Positions 8,446-17,222 of a DNA stretch of 64,000 nt are shown here, one piece after another. The number at the start of each line of letters is the position of its first letter. Position 1 is the first letter of the stretch. The notes below the pieces were generated by a model. The model saw only the letters and a list, made by a program, of their open reading frames with translations, did no database searches and had not been told where the DNA came from. The translations under genes were made by a program, and so were the position numbers. Source of the stretch: Myxococcus stipitatus (lineage in GTDB: Bacteria; Myxococcota; Myxococcia; Myxococcales; Myxococcaceae). Location: NCBI RefSeq assembly GCF_037414475.1, contig NZ_CP147913.1, positions 1,984,001 to 2,048,000 on the forward strand, in the 5' to 3' direction.

Positions 8446-10575
8446 ATGTCGGAAACACTCGAGCAGGACACGGCCTCACCCGGGAAGTTGGACCGGCGCG
8501 GGTTCCTGACCTGGGTCATCGCCTCTCCCACGTTGATGGTCGCGGCGCGGTTGGGATTGGATGTTCCTTCCGCCGAGACAGCCCTCAGTCTGTCCATCGC
8601 CATCCAGGGCGACGGGCGCGTCACGGCGACGCTGCCTCGCACGGAGATGGGCCAGGGCATCACCACGGCCGTGGCCATGCTGGTGGCGGAGGAGCTGGAC
8701 GTGCCGCTCGAGCGCGTCGACGTGCGCAGCGCCGACGCGGACCCGCGCTACCTCATCCAGCTCACCGGCCTGTCGTCGACGATGCGCTATCTGGCGGGCC
8801 CGCTGCGCGCGGCGGCGGCGGATGCGCGGGCGCGGCTGGTCACCGCCGCGGCCCTGCGATGGAAGGTGCTGGCCTTTCCGCTCACCACCGCGGGCGGCGA
8901 GGTGCTCGCGCCCGACGGCCGGAGGGCCGGCTACGGCGAGCTGGCGGAGGACGCCGCGCGCGTGCTGCTGCCCCTGGTCTCCACGCAGCCCAAGAACCCC
9001 AGTGAGTACACACTGGTGGGCAAGCCCACGGGCCGCATCGACGCGCGAGACATCGTCACCGGCGCGGCCCGGTATGCGATGGACCTGGACCATCCCGACG
9101 CGCTGCCCACTGTCGTGGCGCGTCCTCCCACGCTGCGAGGCACCGTCCAATCCTTCGACGACGCCGCCGCGCGAGCGATGCCCGGCGTCATGGGCGTGGT
9201 GCGGCTGGAGTCAGGCGTGGCCGTGGTGGCGCGGACCTTCGCGCAGGCCTTCGCGGCGAGGGAGTCCTTGAACATCACCTGGCGGCCGGGACCCGCCAGC
9301 GCGCTGTCCGACGTGGACATCCGGACGCGGCTGCGCGACGCCGTGGGGCCCCGACCGCTGCCGCCGCTGTTCACGACGCGGACGTTGGAGGGGCGCTTCG
9401 ACTTCCCCTACCTGGCCCACGCGCCCATGGAGACGCAGAGCTGCGTGGCGCACGTGCGAGGAAACCAGGCGGACATCTGGATGGGCGCCCAGGACCCCAA
9501 GTACGCGCAGCGCGAGGTGGCCAAGGCCCTGGGCTGGTTGCTCACGCCGCATCAGGTGGCCGTGCATGTCCTCCGGGCGGGCGGCGGCTTTGGGCGCAGG
9601 TTCTTCAACGAGGCCGCGGTGGAGGCGGCGCTCGTGTCGCGCGCCGTCGGCCAGCCCGTGAAGTTGATGTGGAGCCGCAACGACGACATGCGCCACGGGC
9701 GCTTCCGCCCCGCGAGCCACCACCGAATCCTCGCGCACGTGGGGCCAGGCGGAGCGCTGCTCGGTTGGAATCACCGCGCCGCGATTCCCACGGTGGAGTT
9801 TCCACATGGCTTCGGCGACGCCGTCACCGCGCTCGTCGGAGAGCTGCTGCCCGAGGTGACAAGCGCCGTGTTCTTCACGCTCACCCAGCACCTGCCCTAC
9901 CGGATGGGGCTGGTGACGCAGGAGCTGTGCGAGGTCCCCCTCCCCATTCCCACCGCGTCGTTCCGCTCGGTGTTCACCAGCCAGGTGGGCGTGGCCAACG
10001 AGGTCTTCATCGACCAGGTGGCGCGTGAGCTCCAGGTCGACCCGGTGGCGTTGCGGCGCTCGAGGCTGTCGTCCAACCGCCTCAAGGCCGTCCTGGACAA
10101 GGTGGTGTCCGAGGGACAGTGGGGCCGCGCGCTTCCGCCGGGTGTCGCCCAGGGCGTGGCCGTCCTGGAGGAGTGGAACAGCGCCATCGCCCACCTCGTC
10201 GAGGTGGATGCCCGGGGGACGGTGCCCCGCGTCCTGCGCATCGTCATCGCCGCGGACGTGGGGCTGCCCATCAACCCCAAGGGCATCGAGGCGCAGTTGC
10301 AGGGCGCTGCGGTGGACGCGATGTCCACCACGCTGAGCGCCGGAATCCACATCGACTCCGGCGCCGTGCGCGAGGGCAGCTTCGCGGACTACCACTGGCT
10401 GCGCATGAAGCACGTCCCCGCCGACATCCAGGTGCACCTGGTCCGCTCGGATGACCGCGTGGGCGGCGTGGGGGAGCTGGGTTATCCCAGCGCCGCCGCG
10501 GCCCTGACCAACGCCCTGGCCCGGGCCACGGGCACGATGCCCACCCGCTTTCCCATCCTCGACGAGGGAGTCTGA
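8446..10575 (+). CDS. molybdenum hydroxylase large subunit (isoquinoline 1-oxidoreductase beta-like), Tat-exported
   Basis: The 709-aa protein begins with a twin-arginine motif, DRRGFLTW, followed by a hydrophobic stretch, so it is probably exported folded. Molybdopterin-binding signatures include [17 protein letters not shown] near the N-terminus, [22 protein letters not shown], and the C-terminal [11 protein letters not shown], whose glutamate is the usual catalytic base of xanthine oxidase-family enzymes. It hydroxylates N-heterocycles or oxidises aldehydes, passing electrons to the 2Fe-2S subunit encoded 2 bp downstream. No FAD subunit is present, as in IorAB-type enzymes, so electrons probably go to a cytochrome. 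The ATG at 8446 is chosen over 8410 because it puts the Tat motif near the N-terminus. The substrate is unknown. Confidence 0.85.
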   Translation: MSETLEQDTASPGKLDRRGFLTWVIASPTLMVAARLGLDVPSAETALSLSIAIQGDGRVTATLPRTEMGQGITTAVAMLVAEELDVPLERVDVRSADADPRYLIQLTGLSSTMRYLAGPLRAAAADARARLVTAAALRWKVLAFPLTTAGGEVLAPDGRRAGYGELAEDAARVLLPLVSTQPKNPSEYTLVGKPTGRIDARDIVTGAARYAMDLDHPDALPTVVARPPTLRGTVQSFDDAAARAMPGVMGVVRLESGVAVVARTFAQAFAARESLNITWRPGPASALSDVDIRTRLRDAVGPRPLPPLFTTRTLEGRFDFPYLAHAPMETQSCVAHVRGNQADIWMGAQDPKYAQREVAKALGWLLTPHQVAVHVLRAGGGFGRRFFNEAAVEAALVSRAVGQPVKLMWSRNDDMRHGRFRPASHHRILAHVGPGGALLGWNHRAAIPTVEFPHGFGDAVTALVGELLPEVTSAVFFTLTQHLPYRMGLVTQELCEVPLPIPTASFRSVFTSQVGVANEVFIDQVARELQVDPVALRRSRLSSNRLKAVLDKVVSEGQWGRALPPGVAQGVAVLEEWNSAIAHLVEVDARGTVPRVLRIVIAADVGLPINPKGIEAQLQGAAVDAMSTTLSAGIHIDSGAVREGSFADYHWLRMKHVPADIQVHLVRSDDRVGGVGELGYPSAAAALTNALARATGTMPTRFPILDEGV

Positions 10576-10577
10576 CC

Positions 10578-11063
10578 ATGCCGGCCCATCAGTTCATCCT
10601 CAATGGTCAGAGCGTGTCGGTGGAGCTGCCCTCGGACGTGCCGCTGCTCTGGGTGCTGCGCGACGTGTTGGGCGTCAAGGGGCCCAAGTACGGCTGCGGC
10701 GTGGGCGTGTGTGGCGCCTGCACCAGCCACCTGGATGGCGAGGCCTTCCGTCCCTGCATCCACCCCGTGGGCGACATGACAGGCCACGAGGTGATGACCA
10801 TCGAAGGACTGGGCGCGGGAGGATTGCATCCGGTGCAGGAGGCCTGGATTGCCGAAGACGTGGCGCAGTGTGGCTTCTGTCAGCCGGGGCAGATCATGGC
10901 CGCGGTCGCGCTGCTGAGGACCAACCTCCAGCCCTCCGACGCGGACATCGACGCCGCCATGAGCGACAACGTCTGCCGTTGCGGCACCTACGTCCGCATC
11001 CGTGCCGCCATCAAGCGCGCCGCCCTGTTGCTGCGGAATGGAGCGGGCACCACGGGGAGGTGA
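10578..11063 (+). CDS. 2Fe-2S subunit of the molybdenum hydroxylase (IorA-like)
   Basis: The 161-aa protein has the two iron-sulfur domains of xanthine oxidase-family small subunits. The plant ferredoxin-like cluster uses [12 protein letters not shown] with a later cysteine in FRPCIHP. The helical [2Fe-2S] domain uses [11 protein letters not shown] and [12 protein letters not shown]. It carries electrons from the molybdopterin subunit encoded immediately upstream (2-bp gap) to an outside acceptor. It has no signal peptide, so it would have to be exported by riding on the Tat-targeted large subunit, as described for related enzymes. Length and motif order are normal for the family. Confidence 0.92.
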   Translation: MPAHQFILNGQSVSVELPSDVPLLWVLRDVLGVKGPKYGCGVGVCGACTSHLDGEAFRPCIHPVGDMTGHEVMTIEGLGAGGLHPVQEAWIAEDVAQCGFCQPGQIMAAVALLRTNLQPSDADIDAAMSDNVCRCGTYVRIRAAIKRAALLLRNGAGTTGR

Positions 11064-11292
11064 GCGCATCCCGCGGGCGCTCGGGCGCCATCCTCCACCG
11101 GCTCCCGGAGTCAGGGTAACCCCTCAGGCTAGCACGCCTCTTCGCCCCGCTCCGAACGACCCTTGTCACATGCCCTCCGGCCAGCGGGCGTCGGGAACAA
11201 CCCGCGTCGCGACTCGGCCGAACCTCCTACCGTGAGCGCGCTGCCCCATGGCGATGTCCCTTGGGCATCGTCCAGCGACAGGAGCCCGCGAC

Positions 11293-12939
11293 ATGACGTT
11301 CAAGGCATTCCCCCTCCGTGCAGTGCTGATTGGATTCGTCTCACTGGGCGTCGCGTGTTCCGACAAGCCTGAACCCAACCAGCCTCCTCCCCCTCCCGTG
11401 GAACCTTGGGATGGGACGTACACACCGCTGGTCGAACCCTCGGACTGGGTCGACCCGGGCCCCTTCGCGCCCTGCTCCTTCACGCCCCCCGCGGGAACCA
11501 ACATCGATTGCGATGACCTGTCGCTCTTCGACCGCTCAAAGTGTGACACAGCCTCTCTCGCCGCCCTGGACTCGCATGGCATCTACCAGGTGGATATGCG
11601 TCAGGCGTCGGGCCCGACAGATGTGACGAACTTCGCGGGGTTCCGCGTCCCCGCGGACGGCAGCACCGGGCTCATCAACTTCATGTACAGCTTGCCCACG
11701 CAACTCACACGACAGCAATTGAACGGGAGCTTCCACCTCTCGGCGCGCTTCACACGCCGGACCCGTGTCCAACAGTTCGTCATGGCGGGCTGCGGTGTCA
11801 CGAGTCCGGGAACCGTGACGGGCTGCTTCGCCCTCTGCACCAATGGGAAGTTCACTTCGTCGGGCACCTTCGAGGCGGCGCGGATGACCTGGGGCCGTGG
11901 CGAGTCCGAGTCATCAGGCGGGCTGCGACTCCTCTCCGAGACTCGCGTCGAGACGCTCCGCCCCGTGGATGTCTACGTCCACCGCAAACACGCCTATGTC
12001 GTGGCCGTCGGCGATATCTTCACCCGCGCGGAGGGCGGGCTCACGGTGGTGGACGTCAGCGATCCGAGCCACCCTGTCATCAAGAAGCAGATCACCCTTC
12101 CAGGAGATTCCTTCTGGAACGCGGCATGGGCCAAGGACAACGCGCTCTACATCGGCAGCAGGACCTCGGGCGTCATCGTCTACGACATCTCCAATCCCGC
12201 CGAGCCCGTCTTCGTGCGCAGCCTGCCCGCCGGTGCCCCCGTCAACGTCCACACCCTCTTCGTGGACGGCAACAGGCTGTATGCCGTGTCACCCTCTCCG
12301 GCGGTGCCTGGGGAGACACTCATCTTCGACATCTCGTCCCCGCTCGAGCCCGTCCTGCTCAACCGCCTCGTCACGCCCGACGAGGTGTCGTGGATTCCCT
12401 CCTCCCACGACTCCTTCGCGTATCAAGACCGGCTCTACGTCAACCAGTTCTCGACAGGCTATATCGTCTTCGACGTGAAGGACGCGCAGAACCCGCGGCA
12501 GTTGGGCCGCTACACCTTCTCCGTGGACGGCCGCGAGCCGCTGAGCCACGCGAGCGCGGTGGGGACCTTCGCGGGAAAGACCATCGCCTTCGAGGGAGGC
12601 GAGGGCATGGGCACGCATCTTCGGGTACTGGATGTGACGGACCCGGCGAACATCCAGCTCATCGGCCAATACAAGCTGCGTCGCCAGACCTCCATCCACA
12701 ACATCATCCTCAAGGACAAGCGGCTCTACATCACCTACTACCATGAGGGATTGCGCGTCCTGGACGTCTCCGTGCCACCCCAGCCGCGAGAGATTGCCTA
12801 CTTCAATACCTATCGAGAGTCGGACCCTGGCCGGACCGATGAAATCCTCGACGGGGCCATCGGCGTCCGCGTCCCAGGGGACGGTCACGTGTACGTCGTG
12901 GACATGGCGCGCGGCTTGCTGATCCTCAACGAGCCCTGA
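11293..12939 (+). CDS. LVIVD-repeat beta-propeller protein, secreted or lipoprotein
   Basis: The 548-aa protein has a signal sequence ending in LGVACSDKPEP, so it is probably surface-exposed or lipid-anchored, although the lipobox is not canonical. From about residue 220 there are repeats of the LVIVD type, each a beta hairpin with a signature such as GLTVVDVSDPSHP, GVIVYDISNPAEP, TLIFDISSPLEP, YIVFDVKDAQNP and LRVLDVTDPANI. These build a beta propeller found in many cell-surface proteins of bacteria and archaea. The first 200 residues are unrecognised, with cysteines that may form disulfides. The ATG at 11293 is chosen because it starts the signal peptide. No operon partner is evident. Confidence 0.75.
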   Translation: MTFKAFPLRAVLIGFVSLGVACSDKPEPNQPPPPPVEPWDGTYTPLVEPSDWVDPGPFAPCSFTPPAGTNIDCDDLSLFDRSKCDTASLAALDSHGIYQVDMRQASGPTDVTNFAGFRVPADGSTGLINFMYSLPTQLTRQQLNGSFHLSARFTRRTRVQQFVMAGCGVTSPGTVTGCFALCTNGKFTSSGTFEAARMTWGRGESESSGGLRLLSETRVETLRPVDVYVHRKHAYVVAVGDIFTRAEGGLTVVDVSDPSHPVIKKQITLPGDSFWNAAWAKDNALYIGSRTSGVIVYDISNPAEPVFVRSLPAGAPVNVHTLFVDGNRLYAVSPSPAVPGETLIFDISSPLEPVLLNRLVTPDEVSWIPSSHDSFAYQDRLYVNQFSTGYIVFDVKDAQNPRQLGRYTFSVDGREPLSHASAVGTFAGKTIAFEGGEGMGTHLRVLDVTDPANIQLIGQYKLRRQTSIHNIILKDKRLYITYYHEGLRVLDVSVPPQPREIAYFNTYRESDPGRTDEILDGAIGVRVPGDGHVYVVDMARGLLILNEP

Positions 12940-13191
12940 GGCCCCCGGCTGGCGAGGAGCCCACGGGCGTGAGGGTGAACCGATGCGCCGAGTCCATCGC
13001 CAGCACGCCCCCGAGGCGCGCAGGGAAATCTCCCCGGAGAGGGTCTTCCACCGGCCTTCCTCCACCAGGAACGCTCCCCGCCCCACGTAGTGCGCCGCAT
13101 CGGAGGCTGGGACGCGCTTGCGTCCCGGTCCCTCGGCGAAAGCAGGCGGCTTGCCAGGAAGCGCCCCTCGGGCGAGGCTCGCGCGCACGAC
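12940..13191. other. intergenic stretch before the PemK-like gene
   Basis: These 252 bp hold no convincing gene on either strand. Open frames here are Arg/Pro/Ser-rich GC artefacts. I looked for an antitoxin gene and saw none. Confidence 0.5.
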
Positions 13192-13587
13192 ATGGCGACG
13201 AACACCCCAGGCCCCACGGGCCCACGCTCCGAGGACATCCACCGGGGCGACGTGTTCTGGGTGGCCCCGGATGACTCACGAGGGCCCACCCCGGACTACT
13301 CGCATCCCCACGTCGTCGTGCAGGAGGACGTCTTCAATCACTCGCGCATCACCACCGTGGTGATGTGTGCGCTGACCTCCAACCTGCACCGGGCCACTGA
13401 GCCGGGGAACGTGCTGCTGGAGGTGGGCGAAGGCAACCTCCCCAAGCAGAGCGTGGTGGTCGTCTCGCAAATCGCCTCGGTTGAAAAGTCCCGCCTGGGT
13501 GAGCGCATCGGCGCGCTGTCCGACACGCGCGTGGAGCAGATTCTCGCCGGCCTGCGCTTTCAACAGCGGGCCTTCTTCCAGCGGTAA
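13192..13587 (+). CDS. PemK/MazF-like protein, no antitoxin visible
   Basis: The 131-aa protein has the family fold signatures: HRGDVFWVAPDD at the N-terminus (usual form RGDVxxVxx), PHVVVQED, then TTVVMCALTSN, and the strand-helix PKQSVVVVSQIASV. Classical members are sequence-specific mRNA endoribonucleases in toxin-antitoxin pairs. No small antitoxin-sized gene lies directly upstream or downstream, so this copy is either orphan, domesticated, or paired with something unrecognised. The ATG at 13192 is chosen because upstream sequence in frame lacks family similarity. The catalytic status is uncertain: the usual arginine and serine/threonine positions cannot be assigned firmly by eye. Confidence 0.75.
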   Translation: MATNTPGPTGPRSEDIHRGDVFWVAPDDSRGPTPDYSHPHVVVQEDVFNHSRITTVVMCALTSNLHRATEPGNVLLEVGEGNLPKQSVVVVSQIASVEKSRLGERIGALSDTRVEQILAGLRFQQRAFFQR

Positions 13588-13697
13588 CCCCCTTCCGCGT
13601 TTCGCTGGAACGCAACCGGGTTCCACCAGGACGCGTCCCACCCCCATCGCCGAAGTCCTTCTCCTCGCACCAGGAGAGGGAGCCGGAGGCATGGCGC

Positions 13698-15272
13698 TTG
13701 CTCAAGGCCGGACGATTCGCGGCACGGCCTCCCGGAGCGAATGGGCCATGGGACGCCTTCGCAGGGGGATTCGGCGTGTATTGCTACGGCTGTCGAAGCT
13801 GCAACCAGGGCTGGTTCTCCTCCAGGCCCAGCAAACGGTGTCCCTCCTGTGGGGAGAAGCAGAACTTCGTCTCCGCGGACTTTCCGGACGACGTCCCCGC
13901 CACCCAGCCAAACCATTGCAAGTCCTGTCAGGGCAAGACCGAGTGCCCTCTCGGGATGAGCGCGACGTACTGCGCTGTCTGTGGAGGGATTCTCGAAGAG
14001 GAGGCGATGGACGAGGACGACGACGTGGGGACGCCCTCCCCCCAGGCGCCTTCGATGTCCCTCACCTCTTCGATGTCCCTCACGCCGTCCCGCTACCGCG
14101 GCAGCGGCCTCAGACAGCCGTTCAAAGCTCCCTCGAGGGTCGCGTCCACGGGGAACACCGTCTCCGTGACGCCTGGCAAGAAGGTCGCGACCTCCCGGCA
14201 GCAGCGCATCGAGAACCAGACGACCTATACCATGTATCAATGCAAGTCCTTCTCCTGTGGCCTCTACTGGGGCTCGGATGACAGGCACGCCAGCTGCCGC
14301 TGCACCTACTGTGGAGGAACCCTCATCGAGAAGGTCCAGGCCAAGCTGAAGCACAAAGGCTTGCCCGAGCAGGCCTGCCTGGTCTGCAATTGCTTGATCC
14401 GCTTCGACTCCGAGAACGCCACGGTCAAGTTCTGCCCCCACGACTACTGCGAACAAGGAGAGGACGATGACGAGGAACAGGGCAGCCTGACCACCAATGC
14501 CCAACAGGTCGTCAGTGCCCTGCTCAAGACGGTGCAGGTCCGTCGGACGAAGTACCTGGTCAACGAGCACCTGCTCTCCGAGACGCGCATCGACTTCCGG
14601 GAAGCCTTCAAACAGTTGATGCCCAGCCACAAGGACAGCACTGGCTGCTGGATGCACCGCCGCCATGTCATTCCCCAGCACCTGTTGCGCGAGGCCTGGA
14701 ACGAAGCGGTCATCCGGAACAAGCCCGACAAGAAAGCCCTGGCGAAGCTGGCCATGGCCCTGGGCATGACCGGCGAGTACAAGAACGAGCGACAGCTCTG
14801 CTCGGCCATCCTCTACAGAATCAACGAGAACCCGAACAATCTCTTCCTCGCCGAGGGGCCGCCCAACTCAGCCATCGGCGCGCTGGCCCATGCGCTGCGA
14901 GACCTCGCCGACAAGTACAGCAAGAAGGCCCCCACGATGAGCAACCTGACCGCGCTCCTCGGTGAGTTCGAGCTGGTCCGGTCCCCACCCAAGTGGGGCA
15001 AACCGGTGGGGAAGCTGGTCAAGAGCATCATCCTGACCTACCTGCCGGTGCTCCAGAGCGCGGACACACTCCAGGAGGCCATCAACCTGGTGGAGGACCT
15101 CGCGGATACGGCAAACCTCGACCTCGACACCACGGCCCAGGGGCTCGGACTCCAGAACGGCAAGGCCATCTCGCTCTACCAGAAGTTCCAGCAGTGGGTG
15201 CAGACCCAGGGGAGCTGGGATGCCTTCATCGACCTGCTCGTGGAGTTCATGAGCACGAACATGGTCACCTGA
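13698..15272 (+). CDS. large zinc-ribbon protein with HNH-like C-terminal motif
   Basis: The protein has about 524 aa. The start is inferred as TTG at 13698, because GGAGG at 13685-13689 lies 8 bp upstream; a GTG at 13776 is an alternative. Four cysteine clusters look like tandem zinc ribbons: C29/C32/C35 with C48/C51; C74/C77 with C92/C95; C182/C187 with C200/C202/C205; C227/C230/C232 with C246/C251. An acidic Ser/Pro linker (100-165) lies between the second and third. The C-terminal half has CWMHRRHVIPQH (317-328) and NPNNLFLAEG (378-387) followed by H398. This order resembles His-Me-finger (HNH/AHH-type) nucleases. No family name is assigned with confidence. It follows the PemK-like gene by 110 bp. 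Confidence 0.6.
   Translation: MLKAGRFAARPPGANGPWDAFAGGFGVYCYGCRSCNQGWFSSRPSKRCPSCGEKQNFVSADFPDDVPATQPNHCKSCQGKTECPLGMSATYCAVCGGILEEEAMDEDDDVGTPSPQAPSMSLTSSMSLTPSRYRGSGLRQPFKAPSRVASTGNTVSVTPGKKVATSRQQRIENQTTYTMYQCKSFSCGLYWGSDDRHASCRCTYCGGTLIEKVQAKLKHKGLPEQACLVCNCLIRFDSENATVKFCPHDYCEQGEDDDEEQGSLTTNAQQVVSALLKTVQVRRTKYLVNEHLLSETRIDFREAFKQLMPSHKDSTGCWMHRRHVIPQHLLREAWNEAVIRNKPDKKALAKLAMALGMTGEYKNERQLCSAILYRINENPNNLFLAEGPPNSAIGALAHALRDLADKYSKKAPTMSNLTALLGEFELVRSPPKWGKPVGKLVKSIILTYLPVLQSADTLQEAINLVEDLADTANLDLDTTAQGLGLQNGKAISLYQKFQQWVQTQGSWDAFIDLLVEFMSTNMVT
14051..14083 (+). repeat. short tandem duplication inside the linker
   Basis: TTCGATGTCCCTCAC occurs at 14051-14065 and again at 14069-14083, an 18-bp in-frame period that encodes a repeated S-M-S-L-T unit in the linker of the zinc-ribbon protein. 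Confidence 0.75.
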
Positions 15273-15397
15273 CCCCGCCCGAGCTGCTCGACAACCTGCT
15301 TCGACAGCAACGCCGTCTCGTCGCTCAAGCCCCCGTCGCGTCATGCGCCTCGACTCGGGACGGGCAACGTGCTCCCGTCCTGGGGACAAGGAGCCGC

Positions 15398-15817
15398 ATG
15401 ATGACGTGGTGGATGTATGCGTTGGCCTCCGCGGGCTTCGCCGCGCTGACGGCCATTCTCGCCAAGGTGGGCGTGGAGGGTGTGCCTTCCACGCTCGCCA
15501 CGGCCTTGCGCACCGGGGTGGTGCTCGTCTTCGCCTGGAGCATCGCCCTGGCGCGGGGAGAGGGCGCGGCGCTCGACACGTTGAGCCGCCGCACGTGGCT
15601 GTTCCTGGCGCTCTCGGGCATCGCCACGGGCCTGTCGTGGCTCGCCTACTTCCGGGCGCTCCAGCTCGCGCCCGCCTCGCGGGTGGCGCCCATCGACAAG
15701 CTGAGCCTGGCGCTCACGCTCGTGCTCGCGTGGGCGCTGCTGGGCGAGCCCATGTCGTGGAAGCTCGTGCTGGGCGTGGCGCTCATGGTCTGCGGCGCGC
15801 TGCTGACGCTGGCCTGA
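15398..15817 (+). CDS. half-size EamA-family membrane transporter
   Basis: The 139-aa protein is almost entirely hydrophobic, with about five predicted membrane helices and the EamA domain pattern (SGFAALTAILAKVGVEGV-like start, then a C-terminal TLVLAWALLGEP motif and a final helix). Full EamA drug/metabolite transporters carry two such domains in about 300 aa, so this one would have to act as a dimer. AAGGAG at 15388-15393 precedes the ATG at 15398; a second ATG follows directly. The substrate is unknown. No functional link with the zinc-ribbon genes on either side can be seen. Confidence 0.75.
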   Translation: MMTWWMYALASAGFAALTAILAKVGVEGVPSTLATALRTGVVLVFAWSIALARGEGAALDTLSRRTWLFLALSGIATGLSWLAYFRALQLAPASRVAPIDKLSLALTLVLAWALLGEPMSWKLVLGVALMVCGALLTLA

Positions 15818-15871
15818 GGGGCCGTCTCACGCTCCCATCCACCGCGTGCTATAGAGGCGGGGCTCATTGGG

Positions 15872-17098
15872 GTGAGCAAGAGGGGTGACAAAAAGAGAAT
15901 GTCAGAGCGGCATATCGAGATGTTCTGGCGTTGTTCCAGTTGCAGCCACCGCAACCTTGGCCGGCACCAGGTGTGCCAGCAGTGCAAGAACGCCAAGGAC
16001 GGCAGCGAAGAATACGAGATGCCGGAGGACACGGCCTCGGCGGTGACGGTGACCGACGAAGCGCTCCTTCGGATGGCCACCGCGGGCCCGAACTGGCGAT
16101 GTGCCTATTGCGAGAGCGACCAGCGGGCCTTCGACGGCACCTGCAAGAACTGCGGAGCCGGCTTGCCCGAGCCCACGCAGGAGCCTCCGCAAGCCGCGCC
16201 CGCCCGGCCCGAGTCGAGTCCACGCAAGCGACTGCCCTGGTACGTGTGGGCCCTGCTCATCGGCGTCCTCGCGTGTTGCCCGTGCTTCATCTGCAACTCC
16301 GGGTCGATGAAGGACAAGCCCCAGGCACTCCAGGTCAAGGAGGTGACGTGGGAGCACACGGTCAGCGTGGAGCGCTACCGGCTGGTCGACAAGGAGGGCT
16401 TCGCCGAGGACCGGCCCGACGCGGCGCTTCAGGTGAAGGCCCTGGGCAAGCGCCACCACCACGACGAGCAGATCCTCACCGGCTACGAGACCGTCTACTA
16501 CACGGAGCAGCGGCAGGACGGTTACACGACCGAGTCCTACAAGGACAAGGAGGCGTGCGGCGAGGACTGCACCACGACGCCCAAGAAGTGCAAGGAGACC
16601 TGCACGAGCAACAAGAACGGCTTCGCCACGTGCAAGGAGACGTGCACGGGCGGCGAGGAGCGCTGCAAGACGCGCTACTGCAGCGTGACGAAGACGCGCA
16701 AGGTGCCGCGCTACGTCGACGAGCGCCGCTCGCGCAAGGAGCCTCGCTACCGGAGCGAGCCGCGCGACGCGGCCTGGTTCTCGTGGAAGGAGTGGACGTG
16801 GAGCCATGACCGGGATGTGAAGGCCCGGGGGAACACGCTCACGACCCATTGGCCCACGGAGGCCGAGCTGAAGCCCGCCCAGGGGCTGCAGAACGGGGAG
16901 AAGGAGCGCGAGGCACGCACGGCCTCGTACAGCGTGGTCTTCCAGGGCAGCGAAGCGAAGCCGGGTGTCACGTACACGCCGAAGAGCCTCGAGGAGTTCC
17001 AGCGCTTCGGCATCGGCAGCACCCACAACGTCGAGGAGAAGGACGGCAAGGTCTCCATCGTCGTCGAGGAGAAAGCCCCGGCCGCGCCCTCGAAGTAG
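15872..17098 (+). CDS. zinc-ribbon, single-TM, cysteine-rich membrane protein
   Basis: The protein has 408 aa from GTG 15872; an ATG at 15899 is an equally good start and would give 399 aa. The cytosolic N-terminus has two zinc ribbons: CSSC...CQQC near residues 21-39 and CAYC...CKNC near residues 77-93. A Pro-rich linker leads to one membrane helix, WALLIGVLACCPCFIC, near residue 130. The outer part has a dense cysteine stretch (CGEDC, CKETCTS, CKETCTGG, RCKTRYC) in a Lys/Arg/Tyr-rich context, then a charged C-terminus. I do not recognise a named family. The architecture suggests a sensor or scaffold with metal-binding or disulfide-bonded outer domains. It converges on the hydrolase gene to its right. 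Confidence 0.65.
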   Translation: MSKRGDKKRMSERHIEMFWRCSSCSHRNLGRHQVCQQCKNAKDGSEEYEMPEDTASAVTVTDEALLRMATAGPNWRCAYCESDQRAFDGTCKNCGAGLPEPTQEPPQAAPARPESSPRKRLPWYVWALLIGVLACCPCFICNSGSMKDKPQALQVKEVTWEHTVSVERYRLVDKEGFAEDRPDAALQVKALGKRHHHDEQILTGYETVYYTEQRQDGYTTESYKDKEACGEDCTTTPKKCKETCTSNKNGFATCKETCTGGEERCKTRYCSVTKTRKVPRYVDERRSRKEPRYRSEPRDAAWFSWKEWTWSHDRDVKARGNTLTTHWPTEAELKPAQGLQNGEKEREARTASYSVVFQGSEAKPGVTYTPKSLEEFQRFGIGSTHNVEEKDGKVSIVVEEKAPAAPSK

Positions 17099-17113
17099 TC
17101 CAGCCGTGAGTGG

Positions 17114-17138
17114 GCTGCCCGGCGTCACACCGGGCAGC
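17114..17138. terminator. hairpin between convergent genes
   Basis: GCTGCCCGG (17114-17122) pairs perfectly with CCGGGCAGC (17130-17138) over a 7-nt loop, 16 bp after the zinc-ribbon gene and 85 bp before the convergent hydrolase stop. There is no T-run. A bidirectional stem is plausible. Confidence 0.5.
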
Positions 17139-17222
17139 TCATCGCGTCGCCGAGGGCAGGACGCCAGGACAGGATTCCCACCGGCGGCCGTGCCCCGCTG
17201 GGAGCACCAGCCACCCGGCCCG

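Noticed and set aside
6524..8479. 651-codon open frame antisense to the RND pump
   Set aside because: Arg/His/Glu-rich shadow of the efflux gene with no domain; the plus strand carries clear RND motifs.
12969..13274. Possible antitoxin gene before the PemK-like gene
   Set aside because: Pro/Arg/Ser-rich frame with no antitoxin-like features; it overlaps the start of the PemK-like gene.
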